IMG/VR virus record: IMGVR_UViG_3300046538_000057
Span: 1-52,397 of that record
Source of the DNA: a virus
Length of the DNA: 52,397 nt
Strand: one strand, 5' to 3'
Below, piece by piece: positions 21,047 to 30,818 of this stretch (position 1 is its first letter; every line of letters starts with the position of its first letter). Position numbers and translations under genes: made by a program. The notes under the pieces are model-generated. The model was given only the letters and a program-made list of their open reading frames with translations. It made no database searches and was not told the origin of the DNA.

Positions 21047-22855
21047 TTAAATTAACGAACGGGAATCAGCAATTAGCTCGATAACGACTGTAAGTCCGAC
21101 CGCCGAAGTTGCATGTGAGTTGGCAATCGTAACATCAACGCCTTTATCGGTGGCCGCTACAGCGGTAACAGAAAGAACGTCGGCGCCACCTAAATGCTGC
21201 TTTACGGTGGCCGTACTGGTTGATCCGTTTTGCACCTGAGGGTACAAAAAGGTCAGAACCCCGGACGATGGTGAATCGCTCATTCGCCCGACGCACTTAA
21301 CACTAAATACTGCGATGTTATTAAGCCCCAAATTGTTCAGGATGTCTTTCCGAAGGAAGGCGTTGAATGTAACCGATCCACCTGCCGGGATTGATGCGCG
21401 CCACTGGTAGGCACCTTGCCTACGGCTGAAAAGAGCCAAGGAGCCGGTGCACTCCAGATACTCACCATTGGAGAGTCGAGAGCCGCTAACGTCGGTGTAT
21501 GGCTCATGGTCGGCCGCACACATGAAGGCGATACTGCCTTGCGCGAGTCGCCAGCTAAATGCCGTGTACAGCGGTGAGCTACCGTGAGAGGCGTCACAAC
21601 TGATGTATTTGTTGTTGGCGCTAGCCCCTGCCTCCATCCATTCATAATAAGTGCCGGTCGCGGGAACGATGTTCTTTTGCCCGCCCTTGAAGCCCCATCC
21701 ACCGTAAACCTTGTTGCCCGACGAGTTGAAGAAATACCAGCTATCCTCGCCGTTGGTGTCGGCGTAGCAGTCGATCCAGTTGGAGAACGCCGACCCTACG
21801 CAATAGAAGCCCTTCGTGCCGTTACCAAACGAATGCAAGTGGTACGCGGAGATTGTGCCCGCGTTGGCACGAACACCTTCCTGCCGGTTTTGTTCAACGT
21901 ATGTGTTAGCAAACCATGCGTCTGACTTGTTAACGAGAATGCCACGAAGACCACCACGGAACTTGCTTTGCATTACACGGGTTTCAAGACCGTCGATATA
22001 TAGGACTTCTTCGGTGTAATACCCAGAAGCATCGACAAATTCCACAGAGTTCCTAAAGCCCGTGGTTCGTATCGCGTTGGCGCCACCTGCGATACCGCCA
22101 ATCTTTAGGTTTTTAACGCCAGCAAAGTCGCCCTGAAGCGTGATAACCGGGGCTCCATGTGCGGCAAGTTGCGTGATGGTTGCTCCGTTAAAGTCAATAA
22201 CCCGAGCGTTGCCCGCGAAGGTAATGCCGACCGAACTGCCAATGTTCCACGACGGGTCAAAGAAGAATGACCGACCTGACGCCACGATAGCCTGTAAAGC
22301 CGTACCGCTATCGGTTCCATCAACCTTGAGATTGTATGGATACGCTCGCGGGTCGAGGGTTGGTGCGTCAACCAAGTGCGAAAAGTCAACATTGGGAAGG
22401 TTGCCGCTTACGGGTTTAAGCGCTAACGATTGCCGAAGCGCTGCGTCACCCATCGCTAGAAGTTTGGGGGAGTCGGTAGCCCAAGCCGTGGTGGTCATGG
22501 GCAAGTTTGCTTGTTTGGCCCGGTACATCTCCCCGAGGTAACGCAAAACTTGTGTCGGACGGGTTAGGACAATACCCGCCGCGTAGTCAACCGGAATTTC
22601 GAAGGTGCTTGCTACCAACCAAGCCGCAAACTCAGACGTTCTTAACTCTTGGGCGTCGTCGAATGCTACCTGCTTCGCCGTTTGGGCAGCCGCAAACGAC
22701 GCCTCGATGCCTGCCCACGAAAGGCGGCTGACGCCGATCCGATCCGGGTAGCTGAGCAGAGGACCCAGGATCAGGTAATCGAGGTTCTGCGCATTGTCGA
22801 TCAGGTCTTTCGGATTGGTCGAGCCGACCGGGTTGCCGGTTGCGTATATGGTCAT
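21047..22855 (-). CDS. Tailspike (beta-helix receptor-binding protein)
   Basis: 602 residues. The N-terminal part (TNPKDLIDNAQNLDYLILGP and up to about 180) resembles the virion-attachment domain found in many phage spikes. About 190-430 shows the repeated short strands, Asn and Gly of a right-handed beta-helix (NARVIDFNGATITQLAAHGA, VKNLKIGGIAGGANAIRTTG). The C-terminal 150 residues are beta-rich and would trimerise. Such spikes bind and often cleave O-antigen. Together with the acyltransferase this points to lipopolysaccharide as the receptor. No catalytic residues can be named from sequence. Confidence 0.85.
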   Translation of the reverse strand: MTIYATGNPVGSTNPKDLIDNAQNLDYLILGPLLSYPDRIGVSRLSWAGIEASFAAAQTAKQVAFDDAQELRTSEFAAWLVASTFEIPVDYAAGIVLTRPTQVLRYLGEMYRAKQANLPMTTTAWATDSPKLLAMGDAALRQSLALKPVSGNLPNVDFSHLVDAPTLDPRAYPYNLKVDGTDSGTALQAIVASGRSFFFDPSWNIGSSVGITFAGNARVIDFNGATITQLAAHGAPVITLQGDFAGVKNLKIGGIAGGANAIRTTGFRNSVEFVDASGYYTEEVLYIDGLETRVMQSKFRGGLRGILVNKSDAWFANTYVEQNRQEGVRANAGTISAYHLHSFGNGTKGFYCVGSAFSNWIDCYADTNGEDSWYFFNSSGNKVYGGWGFKGGQKNIVPATGTYYEWMEAGASANNKYISCDASHGSSPLYTAFSWRLAQGSIAFMCAADHEPYTDVSGSRLSNGEYLECTGSLALFSRRQGAYQWRASIPAGGSVTFNAFLRKDILNNLGLNNIAVFSVKCVGRMSDSPSSGVLTFLYPQVQNGSTSTATVKQHLGGADVLSVTAVAATDKGVDVTIANSHATSAVGLTVVIELIADSRSLI

Positions 22856-22917
22856 GCGTTAGCTCCAGGCATGCGTAGCCCGATGGGCGAATTGGTTTGT
22901 TGTGCGTCCACGGTCAT
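22852..22917 (-). CDS. Micro-ORF between tail genes
   Basis: 21 codons (starts MTVDAQQTNSPIGLRM). Its ATG overlaps the stop of the gene upstream and its stop overlaps the tailspike start, each by ATGA. It also contains the tailspike ribosome-binding site. It may serve only to relay translation to the tailspike. Confidence 0.45.
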   Translation of the reverse strand: MTVDAQQTNSPIGLRMPGANA

Positions 22918-23369
22918 GCCTCCGGCCACTCGCGATTGGCAGCGAGGTCGACGATGTTCGAGTGCAGGACGTATTCGGGGGCGTAGATCAGCCAGTCCTT
23001 GTCGATGATTGGGCGCTTGAGCAGTTGCAGGACGGCCCTGAAGCGCCAGCGGGAAATCCCAACGAGCGTTGGTCCGCTGTACATCTCTTTGAATCTGGCT
23101 TGATAGGTGTCAATGCCGATCGGTGTCTTGAGCGGGCAGTCAAACCACTCGACACCTTCGTTCAAGGTGTACTGGTGCCAGGCCATGAAAAGCTGAGCCT
23201 GGCCGTCGTCCATTTCCCAGGTGACTGCCGGAAAGGTCGGAACATTGCTGAACTTCCGGCGCGATATGATCTGGCCGTTCGCCAAGGGGGTGTGAGCGGC
23301 CGGGTCCGTCGTGTTCATGTCGTAGCCGTCGCGCAGCGGATACGGCAGGCCTTCCGGGTACTGGATCAT
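22914..23369 (-). CDS. Tail-tip-associated protein, unknown function
   Basis: 151 residues, Trp-rich (VTWEMDDGQAQLFMAWHQYT, GVEWFDCPL). Proteins of this size and content follow TipJ/J genes in Pseudomonas siphophages, and the location is that of a minor tail or spike-adaptor protein. Nine bases separate it from TipJ. Confidence 0.7.
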   Translation of the reverse strand: MIQYPEGLPYPLRDGYDMNTTDPAAHTPLANGQIISRRKFSNVPTFPAVTWEMDDGQAQLFMAWHQYTLNEGVEWFDCPLKTPIGIDTYQARFKEMYSGPTLVGISRWRFRAVLQLLKRPIIDKDWLIYAPEYVLHSNIVDLAANREWPEA

Positions 23370-23378
23370 TTGCCGTCC

Positions 23379-26300
23379 TTATGGCGCCGTGGCGCTGTCG
23401 TAGGTGTAAACGCGGGCGTCGTAGGGCATGCCCTTGAGCGCGACGTTGCCGTTGGATGGGTCGGAGCGCGTGACGAGGACCGGGTAGGCCCACTTCGACG
23501 CTGGTCCGATCAACAACTGAGGCAGCGACATGTTTCCGCTCATGCTGGTGTCGGGCACAAAGTCGAGATCGGCGACCTGGACGTGGTAATCGTCGATTTG
23601 CGTCCCTTGGTAGGGACCCGAGAGAGAGCCATCAGCACGACTGATACCGACTTTGTAGATCTCGGGCACTGACCAATCGATCAGCTCTGACGACTCCAAC
23701 AGGAAGCCACCAGCAACCGCCGTAACGCTGACAAGCTCGGCGCTCTGGCATTGCCCAGGGGTATCGCTGGCCACCGCGCAGAAACTCAGGTAACCCGAGT
23801 TCATGCCGGCCAGTTCTGTTTCCCAGGTGTAGGTGTCCTGCCTGAACAGTTGGTGCCCACGACGGCGCATGCCGAACTGATAGGCGCGATCCCGATCACC
23901 AACACCGGGCAGCTTTACCTTCTCGACCTTGTTGCCGGCATCACCCGGCCAGCGGCACGGCACCGTCTCCCAGGCCCAGGTGATATTCGAGTAATACTCG
24001 ACATCCACGCCGTCAATGTCGTTGAGCGAGGTCAGCGGCCCGGCGATGCTGAGCTTCTTGGTCATGTTTTGGGGGCTGTAGGTCTGCGTCTTTGGGCCAT
24101 AAGTGATATCAAATATCGCCCGCGGCTCATCACGCACTAGACTGACCAGGCCATTTTTTATGGTTAACTCGGAAAAGCCGCAGGCCAGCGCATCGTTGAG
24201 GCGATCCTTGGCGGTGCTGCTGTCATCGATGGTCTCGTCGTAATACTGGCCGGCGGCGTTGAATACCAGGTCCAGCCGGTCCCATTCGGCCAGGTCGATG
24301 TCGCCATCTTCATATCCCAGCGACTTCAGCACATTGAGGCACCACGGCACGATGCCGCGGGTAGCTACCGGCGCTTGCCAAGCCCCGCCCGAGCGAACCG
24401 GAAGAACGCGGGTCGCCTCGCCGTTGACTTGGCTTTCCGATTGCGCAGACAGGCGATCACCGCCGCGAATCTTGACTGACATGACTGTCATACCCGGGTA
24501 GCTGGTCGGTCGCGTCTGACGCAGGCCGCGCAGGCCTTCCCAGGCTGGGCTATCGATCCACTCGCCACTGTTGGCGCCGCCACCCTTGGGCAGGCGCTTG
24601 ATCTGGCTTTCCGGGCGCATCGGGTAGGGCAGCTCGATCCGAAAAGTGAAGCCTTGCGCATCCCGCGAGTGACCGGTGACGGTTTGCGTAGTTACGGTCC
24701 ACGCCCCGGCGACATTTGCGTCCCGATACTCGAACTGATGAGACGAGTAGATAGCGTATTCGTCGCCTTTTCGGCCCATACCGATCAGGCCATTGGCGTA
24801 GGTCACGGTGTACTCGATGTGCGTCACCAGCTCTCCCTCTGGCGCACAGTAGAACGGACCGCGATAGCCACCCTCCAGGCTGGATGGATCAAGGCTGACC
24901 AGGCCGTTTACGGTTTCCATCGCATTGAACCCGATCCATCCGGCATCCACTGAGCCCGACGCAGTGAGCCGGTCAACCGTCATGATCGAGGTGCCAAACG
25001 CCGTGATCCGGTAGCGCAGCCCGCGCGGCCCGATGGTGGCCAGACCAGAACCCAGGGCCAAGCCCACCACTGGCGATCCGCCGTCATAGTCCAGGGTCAT
25101 TTGTGCCGGAACTTCAGGCGTGCCGGCACTGGCTGGCGTGCCAGTGGTATTGGTCGGGCTGCTGCCGAGGATGTCGGAACCACCGGTGGCAACCATGCTC
25201 TCGCCGCCAAAGGTGCCGAACTGCGTGATCAGCAGGCGGCCAGATGAAGCGCTGGCCAGGAATGGCGCCGAACCCTTGGCCGTGTTGAATGCCGATACCA
25301 GGCCGGCGAGGTCAGTCGTTGCTGCTGTCAGGTTGACGGCATACGGCGTGCTGCCCAGCGTCACGGTGACCGACAGCGGTGTCACGTCGAAGTCGTAGCG
25401 CGACGGAACACTCGAACCCAAGATTGTCGAAGCGGTGCCGGAGGTCGGCGGCACGGCGGCCGCATACGGCGTAAAGGTGTTGACGACGTAGTTACCGGCG
25501 TTCGCCCCAGCGACTTCAATCAGCATGCCGGGCACAGGGTCGAGCATTTCCAGCGGCCCCTGCACGATGTCGCGCCCTGCCCCGCCATCGACCACGGTGT
25601 ACGTATACGGGGCGAGTGCGCGGATAACCAGGCCTGTCTCCCAGTCTGCCGGGAAGCTGCCCGCGCCGGCCGGGATTGCAATCGTGTCTCCATTGAACTG
25701 ATAGGCCGAGGCCGAGGCGGACGGGGTGAGGTTGGTCGATACGGTCAATTCCAGTCCGGAAGTACCACTGGAACTGGCGCCCACCTCTTTGGCGTTAAAC
25801 CACAGCATCGAGGCGGTATCGGCAGATACGTCAGCGCCTGGCGCGTAGATCGCCACCTGAGCATCGGCACCAAGGGAGATCAGCGGGGTTTCGCCCACTT
25901 TGAGCCTGCTAACGTCAAGTTCGCCCTCGGAGATATACAGCAACATCTCCACCCACTTTTCTCGCGGCGCGGCAAACCAGGTGCGCGGCTCAGCCAGGTA
26001 TGACGGGTACACCTTCTGATGCCCGGCGATGTTGCGAATCAGCTCGCCAAGTTTGACTTTGTTGCCCTTGGCGCTAGCTTCGTCGAGTGGGTTGCCCTGA
26101 CCTAGCCCTGAATTGGACGGCATACCGGGCATTTTCGGCGCCAGCATCTTGCTGACAGCTATGGCGCCAACTATCAGAAGTATGCCCCAGCCAACTGCAG
26201 CCAGGCCCTTCGGTTCGTGCCAAATCTGCACATGATCGGAGGGCTTGAACTTGACCTTGTGCCACAGTCGCGCTTCGATCATTTCGCCGTTGATGGCGAT

Positions 26301-26438
26301 GCTGACCGGCTGAGCCTCGCCGCGCTTGTACAGTGGAGTTTGCTCAAGCAGCCACTCTTCCAGCGTCATGCGCCGGTCAGTCGTGAACGTGGCCAGCGGC
26401 TGGGAGTCAGCCATTTTATTGGGGAAAAACTCGATCAT
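23379..26438 (-). CDS. Tail tip host-specificity protein (TipJ/lambda J-like)
   Basis: 1019 residues from ATG 26438, which overlaps the stop of the NlpC/P60 gene; a longer in-frame extension overlaps that gene and was rejected. The N-terminus has MTLEEWLLEQTPLYKRGE and a hydrophobic stretch near 90-110 (GILLIVGAIAVSKMLAP). The central part is beta-rich with fibronectin-like character, and a long baseplate-hub-like region follows. The order NlpC/P60 then this gene is the K-J order of lambda. It forms the tail tip and contacts the cell. A perfect core operator lies in its coding sequence at 23601-23618. Confidence 0.88.
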   Translation of the reverse strand: MIEFFPNKMADSQPLATFTTDRRMTLEEWLLEQTPLYKRGEAQPVSIAINGEMIEARLWHKVKFKPSDHVQIWHEPKGLAAVGWGILLIVGAIAVSKMLAPKMPGMPSNSGLGQGNPLDEASAKGNKVKLGELIRNIAGHQKVYPSYLAEPRTWFAAPREKWVEMLLYISEGELDVSRLKVGETPLISLGADAQVAIYAPGADVSADTASMLWFNAKEVGASSSGTSGLELTVSTNLTPSASASAYQFNGDTIAIPAGAGSFPADWETGLVIRALAPYTYTVVDGGAGRDIVQGPLEMLDPVPGMLIEVAGANAGNYVVNTFTPYAAAVPPTSGTASTILGSSVPSRYDFDVTPLSVTVTLGSTPYAVNLTAATTDLAGLVSAFNTAKGSAPFLASASSGRLLITQFGTFGGESMVATGGSDILGSSPTNTTGTPASAGTPEVPAQMTLDYDGGSPVVGLALGSGLATIGPRGLRYRITAFGTSIMTVDRLTASGSVDAGWIGFNAMETVNGLVSLDPSSLEGGYRGPFYCAPEGELVTHIEYTVTYANGLIGMGRKGDEYAIYSSHQFEYRDANVAGAWTVTTQTVTGHSRDAQGFTFRIELPYPMRPESQIKRLPKGGGANSGEWIDSPAWEGLRGLRQTRPTSYPGMTVMSVKIRGGDRLSAQSESQVNGEATRVLPVRSGGAWQAPVATRGIVPWCLNVLKSLGYEDGDIDLAEWDRLDLVFNAAGQYYDETIDDSSTAKDRLNDALACGFSELTIKNGLVSLVRDEPRAIFDITYGPKTQTYSPQNMTKKLSIAGPLTSLNDIDGVDVEYYSNITWAWETVPCRWPGDAGNKVEKVKLPGVGDRDRAYQFGMRRRGHQLFRQDTYTWETELAGMNSGYLSFCAVASDTPGQCQSAELVSVTAVAGGFLLESSELIDWSVPEIYKVGISRADGSLSGPYQGTQIDDYHVQVADLDFVPDTSMSGNMSLPQLLIGPASKWAYPVLVTRSDPSNGNVALKGMPYDARVYTYDSATAP
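23601..23618. promoter_or_regulatory. 18-bp dispersed operator inside the TipJ gene
   Basis: CGTCCCT-TGGT-AGGGACC; all 12 core bases match. It is well inside a coding sequence and not at a promoter, so it would act as a transcription roadblock, or it occurs by chance. Confidence 0.5.
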
Positions 26439-26818
26439 CGGAGATACACCACTCGTTGATAGCGCAACTCGAAGTCGCGCGCGGTGCGAATGCGGGGGCC
26501 GCCCGGATTGGTGTCGAGCACCTTTAACTGTCCTTCCAGATCCACGACGACGCCAACGTGACACAGGTATTCGCCGGTAAATGCCAAGGCGATAGCTGCT
26601 GGCTCTGGCTGGCACTCTTCCATGCCGGCGCTGACGGCTCGATAAGCCTTTGTGTTCTCGCGCAGCCTGGACCGACCGACACCGCCCAGCGACGGCATCA
26701 ACGGCAGGCCGAACACTTCGTGCCGCACGGCAATGACCAAGCCGTAACAGTCATAAGCCAGAGGCCCGCGTGCGCCGTCCCGGTAAGGTGCCGACAGGTA
26801 ATCCGCAATGTCTTTCAT
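26435..26818 (-). CDS. NlpC/P60-family tail assembly protein (lambda K-like)
   Basis: 127 residues from ATG 26818. YDCYGLVIAV holds the catalytic-type Cys24, and LCHVGVVVD the His87 of the NlpC/P60 fold. In lambda-like tails this domain belongs to gpK, which is needed for tail tip assembly and may process peptidoglycan or another tail protein. Both ends overlap neighbours by four bases. Confidence 0.85.
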   Translation of the reverse strand: MKDIADYLSAPYRDGARGPLAYDCYGLVIAVRHEVFGLPLMPSLGGVGRSRLRENTKAYRAVSAGMEECQPEPAAIALAFTGEYLCHVGVVVDLEGQLKVLDTNPGGPRIRTARDFELRYQRVVYLR

Positions 26819-27300
26819 ATGAAGATCAGCCCAGGCGCTTTGTCGGCATTCAGCTTGTTGCGCGGGAATGCCGTTCCAAGAAGGTCGTACTGCCCGCACG
26901 TCAGCGCGGCCACGTCGTTGGCGTACTGACGGTTAAGCACCGTCAGCCGATAGTGCTCTGCCGGGTAGGTCAGATTGCTTTCGAGGTATCGCCGTTTTGT
27001 CAGGGTGATGCGCGCCGATGCTGCGCGCGCCAGTTCGATTGCCGCCTGGACCTTGCCATCGGTGTTGTCCAAGGCGATGTTCAGGTTCTGGTATCCGCTG
27101 TTGTCCTGCACGGGCAGGGCCTCTTCCACCGCCATCGCCAAAAAGACGAGCGTGCGCCCGTCCTCCGTGCCGCAGACGCGATCCTCATAGCCGGAGCAGA
27201 TGAGGATCGGTGCCGCCCACGCGGAACAGGTCGCCTCGATCGTATCGACGAACAAGTCGTTGCCGACTGAGGCGTAGGCGATGTTGATGGGGTTGCTCAT
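26815..27300 (-). CDS. DUF1833-family tail protein
   Basis: 161 residues. The N-terminus (NIAYASVGNDLFVDTIEATC) and the block LNIALDNTDGKVQAAIELAR match the DUF1833 phage family, which lies between tape measure and NlpC/P60 genes and probably plays the part of lambda L or M at the tail tip. An 18-bp operator stands 14 bp upstream of its start codon. Confidence 0.8.
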   Translation of the reverse strand: MSNPINIAYASVGNDLFVDTIEATCSAWAAPILICSGYEDRVCGTEDGRTLVFLAMAVEEALPVQDNSGYQNLNIALDNTDGKVQAAIELARAASARITLTKRRYLESNLTYPAEHYRLTVLNRQYANDVAALTCGQYDLLGTAFPRNKLNADKAPGLIFI

Positions 27301-27313
27301 TGGGGCTCCATTC

Positions 27314-27331
27314 AGTCCCTAGCAAGAGACT
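27314..27331. promoter_or_regulatory. 18-bp dispersed operator between tape measure and tail tip genes
   Basis: AGTCCCT-AGCA-AGAGACT in the 44-bp gap between the tape measure stop and the DUF1833 start. A weak TTAACA lies upstream on the minus strand without a good -10. Confidence 0.65.
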
Positions 27332-27344
27332 CTATGTTAACGCA

Positions 27345-30300
27345 TTAGACACCCTGTGACTGCAAGCCGTACTTCTCTTGATTCACCTGGTGCATCTCTT
27401 TCTCGCCGCGAATGTTGGACACGTAGATGTCGACGACGTCCTGCTCGGTGAGTTGACGACGACTGGTCTGCCCCGCCCGACTCGCATCCTCGATCAGGTT
27501 GAAGACCATCGGCCGCTCCGGCGCCGGAACACCATTGCTGGCCGCCGTCGACGAGCTGCTACCGCTGGACGCTGAGCGACCAGCAGACACGTTGCCATTG
27601 CGCAGCGCCTCCACCGATGCCACGCCGCCATACTTGCGAATGTCGGATTGCGACCAGACGATCTCGCCCTTGTGGACGGTGCCCGCTGGATCGTTCACGC
27701 CGCCAGCGCCGGTATAGCCACCACCGGAGAAACCGACGCCGGCAATGTTGGCGACGTTGGCCGCAGTGGCCACACCGACCACGCCCGCGGCGATAAAGTT
27801 GAACGGTGGCGGGAATGCTGCGAGCGCTTTCTGGATGGCCAGGTAGCCGTCAATCGTGGCCTGAGCCATGGCGGCGGCCTTACCGATCGCCGCCAGCTTG
27901 CCGTGACCGGACTGACTCAGCGTGGCCATGATCCCGAAGAAGCTCGACGACTGGGTGATGATCGCCGTGTTTTTGGCCTGCTCGATCTTGGCCCGGTTCT
28001 CGGCAGCCTGGGTGTTGATGTTGGCTACGCGCTCGGCATAGGTCTCTTCGTTGATCGCCTTGAGGTCGAGGTAGGCTTTTTGCTTTTCAAGCTCGGTCGC
28101 TCTCCATTGATCCAGCCTGCCCGTCTCTTCATTCAGTCGAGTGATCTCGCTGCCAGCCCCGCCGATGGACGGGTCAAGCCCGGTAGCGGTCGGCGCCTTG
28201 GTGACCCCCTCAATGGTCCCGGGCTTCTGCGCGGCGTTGAGATTGATGTCGCGGATCTTGATCAGCGTTTCAAGTCGCTTTGCGGCCTCGGTGTTGCCCT
28301 GGCGCTCGTACTCAGCCATTTGCGCAGCATCGTCCAGGGATGACTTCAGGCTGTTGGCTTCGCGGAGTTGCCCGGTCAGCGTGAGCAGCTGAACCTGATC
28401 CTTCTGCGCCTGCTGAATGCCTTTGCTGATCTCAGCCTCGCGCTCAAGGCCGGCATTCTTCTTCAGTTGTGCGGTGATCAGATCCTGGCTGGCCAGCAAG
28501 GACTTCTGATCGGCGGTGAGCGTCTTCTTGCCCTTGATATCGGCGAGTTGCTGCTCCCACTTGATCAGCGCCTGCGCCTGCGCCCCCACCTTCTCGGTGG
28601 CGATGCCTTGACCATTGATCGAGGCAAGTTGTTGGGTGAGCACGGCATTGGTCTGCCGTGCCACGCCAAGCATCTTCAGGCCGGCGTCTTCGGTGACGGC
28701 CTTGGTCGCCGCTGCCTTGGGTTCTTTGAACTTGTCGCGCACAGCCTTTTCGGACGCATCGGCGTCAGCCTGGGTGATCGTGTAGCCGGCCGCCCGCGCC
28801 GCATTGATACGCTGCTGATCTTCGAGTAGGGCCTTGTTCAGCTTCTGCTCGCGAGTTCCGCCGGCCTCGATGCCCTTCTGGAAGTCCTCGTAAGCCTTCT
28901 GCCCGTCGCGCTGAATCCTGGCCTTTTCACCTTCGGCCTTGCCCTGATCGGCGAGCAGCAACTTCTGCTTTTCAAGGAGGTTGAGGCGCGTCTGCAGGAA
29001 CCGCGACGAATCACTGCCTTCGCCGAGCGTATCGGGGAACATTTTTGCCGCGAAGCTGGTCTTGCGATCCTCCAGCAGCTGCTTGGTATTGGCGATCTGC
29101 TCGTCGAGCGACTGCTGACGACCGACGCCGAGCATGGCATCCCAGCCACTTTTGGCGGCGCCAGTGATCGCATTCCAGGCTGATTCGATGGTGCCAAGGC
29201 TCTCCTTGATGGTCTTGGTGCGAGCTTCCAGTGCCTTCGCGTAGGCATCCTGGGCGATTGTCGCCGCCGCTTCCTTTTCGCCCATTTCTTGAGCTGCGCG
29301 CACCTGCTCGTAAACCGAAGCGGTGAGGAAGTTGTATTTGTCGTTGAGCGCGGCCACTGCCTTTACTGGATCTTCCGCCAGCGAGGCGAATTCGGCGACA
29401 GTGGCCGACACCGCTTTGCCGGTGACCTGCTCGAAGCCGATGGCGGCCGTGGCGATCTGTTCGAAGCTGGAACTGGCGATCTTGCCGTTCGATGCCAGCA
29501 AGGCCAGCGTCTCGGCCGCTTTCCCGGTCGTGCCGACGCTCGCGCTGATGGTGGTTGCCATGCCGGCCAGAGCCAGCGCCGACGTTCCGGAGGCGTTGCC
29601 GGTGGTGATGATCGCCTGCCTGAAGGCGTCCGCCTCTTGAGAGCCCTGATAGTAGGCCAGGCCCAACGTACCGACTGCCGCGGCCGCCACGGTGAACGGG
29701 TTGACCAGGCCGAGGACGTAGCCGCCCAGTGCCTTTGCTGCCGGACCGGCGCCGCCGAACATGTCTTTTAGCTGGCCGCCCTGCTGCAGGAATACCGTCA
29801 GCGGGTTCTGGCCGCCCTGGAGCGATACCGCGATGTCAGTGAATTGCGCCGGCACACCGCGCAGGGCTGCCGCCGTCTGCTTGGCGGTGTTTCCGGTGCG
29901 GGTCAGTGAGTCGTCGAATCTGGTCAGACCCTTGCGGGTTGCGTTGATCTTCGCCTGGTATTCATCATAGGTGGCAGTGTCGAGCTTTCCGGCCTTGCGA
30001 TGCCTAGCAAGCTCCTGCTCTTGCCTGTCAAGCTCTGCCAGCTTGCGAGATACGGGATCAATGCGCCCAAGCAGATCTGCCAGTTCTTTCGACTGCTCGT
30101 CGATGGCGGCGGTGTTGCCGCGCAAGGACTTGGCGGCGCGATCCTGCGAGCCAGCCAGAGCGTCGGACTCGGCCCGAAGACGGCCGGCGAGCGCTGCAAG
30201 ACTGCCGGCCCTGTCGCCGGCAGTATCAAGGGCGGATGCGGCCGACAGGGTGTTGGCTGACAGCGATTTAACGTAGTCGCTTGCCTGCAATGAGGTTTTT

Positions 30301-30761
30301 GCCATCGATAGCAGGCGAGCGTCGGCCTGAGCTGCGCTTTCCCCTACTTTGATGACTGAAGTGGCGACGGTATCACTCTGGGCTTTAAAGCCGCTGATGG
30401 ACGATGTGGCGCTAACGAATGCGCTTGATGCCCTGGAAAGCGAGACTCCGACAGACTCAAGGGCGCGAGACGTGGCGTCCTGTTTGGCGTTGAGCGCCTG
30501 CAGCTCTTTGACGATCAGCTGAGTATCGCGACTGATGCCGCCCACGGCTTCGGACCAGGCCTTGCCGGTGCGCCCTGCGGAAGTCTCGGCGCCCTTACCG
30601 GAGCCTGTCAGCTTGTCGAGGCCATCGCTGGCCTTATCCATGGCTGGCTTGATGCGCAGGCCGGCATTCTCCAGCTCCCCTAGCGCATCGCGAACATCTT
30701 CCGCCTTTTTCTCGGCGTCTCGGCTGTCCAGCTCAATGACGAGGCGGGATGTTTGGACCAT
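27345..30761 (-). CDS. Tape measure protein
   Basis: 1138 residues. It begins with the usual tape-measure N-terminus (RLVIELDSRDAEKKAEDVRD) and has long coiled coils rich in Ala, Lys and Gln. A lambda-type central region (QFTDIAVSLQGGQNPLTVFL, QQGGQLKDMFGGAGPAAKAL) is followed by hydrophobic segments near 345-375 and 1000-1045. It sets tail length and takes part in DNA passage. By the rough ratio of 1.5 angstrom per residue the tail should be about 170 nm. A terminator and ribosome-binding site module stands immediately upstream. Confidence 0.93.
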   Translation of the reverse strand: MVQTSRLVIELDSRDAEKKAEDVRDALGELENAGLRIKPAMDKASDGLDKLTGSGKGAETSAGRTGKAWSEAVGGISRDTQLIVKELQALNAKQDATSRALESVGVSLSRASSAFVSATSSISGFKAQSDTVATSVIKVGESAAQADARLLSMAKTSLQASDYVKSLSANTLSAASALDTAGDRAGSLAALAGRLRAESDALAGSQDRAAKSLRGNTAAIDEQSKELADLLGRIDPVSRKLAELDRQEQELARHRKAGKLDTATYDEYQAKINATRKGLTRFDDSLTRTGNTAKQTAAALRGVPAQFTDIAVSLQGGQNPLTVFLQQGGQLKDMFGGAGPAAKALGGYVLGLVNPFTVAAAAVGTLGLAYYQGSQEADAFRQAIITTGNASGTSALALAGMATTISASVGTTGKAAETLALLASNGKIASSSFEQIATAAIGFEQVTGKAVSATVAEFASLAEDPVKAVAALNDKYNFLTASVYEQVRAAQEMGEKEAAATIAQDAYAKALEARTKTIKESLGTIESAWNAITGAAKSGWDAMLGVGRQQSLDEQIANTKQLLEDRKTSFAAKMFPDTLGEGSDSSRFLQTRLNLLEKQKLLLADQGKAEGEKARIQRDGQKAYEDFQKGIEAGGTREQKLNKALLEDQQRINAARAAGYTITQADADASEKAVRDKFKEPKAAATKAVTEDAGLKMLGVARQTNAVLTQQLASINGQGIATEKVGAQAQALIKWEQQLADIKGKKTLTADQKSLLASQDLITAQLKKNAGLEREAEISKGIQQAQKDQVQLLTLTGQLREANSLKSSLDDAAQMAEYERQGNTEAAKRLETLIKIRDINLNAAQKPGTIEGVTKAPTATGLDPSIGGAGSEITRLNEETGRLDQWRATELEKQKAYLDLKAINEETYAERVANINTQAAENRAKIEQAKNTAIITQSSSFFGIMATLSQSGHGKLAAIGKAAAMAQATIDGYLAIQKALAAFPPPFNFIAAGVVGVATAANVANIAGVGFSGGGYTGAGGVNDPAGTVHKGEIVWSQSDIRKYGGVASVEALRNGNVSAGRSASSGSSSSTAASNGVPAPERPMVFNLIEDASRAGQTSRRQLTEQDVVDIYVSNIRGEKEMHQVNQEKYGLQSQGV

Positions 30762-30778
30762 TGCCTTTCTCCAGGTAT

Positions 30779-30800
30779 AAAAAAACCCGCCGGAGCGGGT
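30779..30800 (-). terminator. Terminator between late genes, before the tape measure gene
   Basis: On the minus strand ACCCGC-TCCG-GCGGGT is followed by T7. The tape measure ribosome-binding site (TGGAGAAAGG) follows the T run directly. It lies after the lipoprotein gene. Confidence 0.85.
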
Positions 30801-30818
30801 CTTGGTAATTTGTTGACC

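Noticed and set aside
23379-26615. TipJ start 59 codons upstream
   Set aside because: The extension overlaps the NlpC/P60 gene and is Arg-rich, unlike a TipJ N-terminus; ATG 26438 fits the ATGA overlap.
6564-29910. Isolated GTGAGT hexamers near 6564 and 29905 as partition boxes
   Set aside because: Single hexamers are expected by chance in 52 kb; only clusters were kept.
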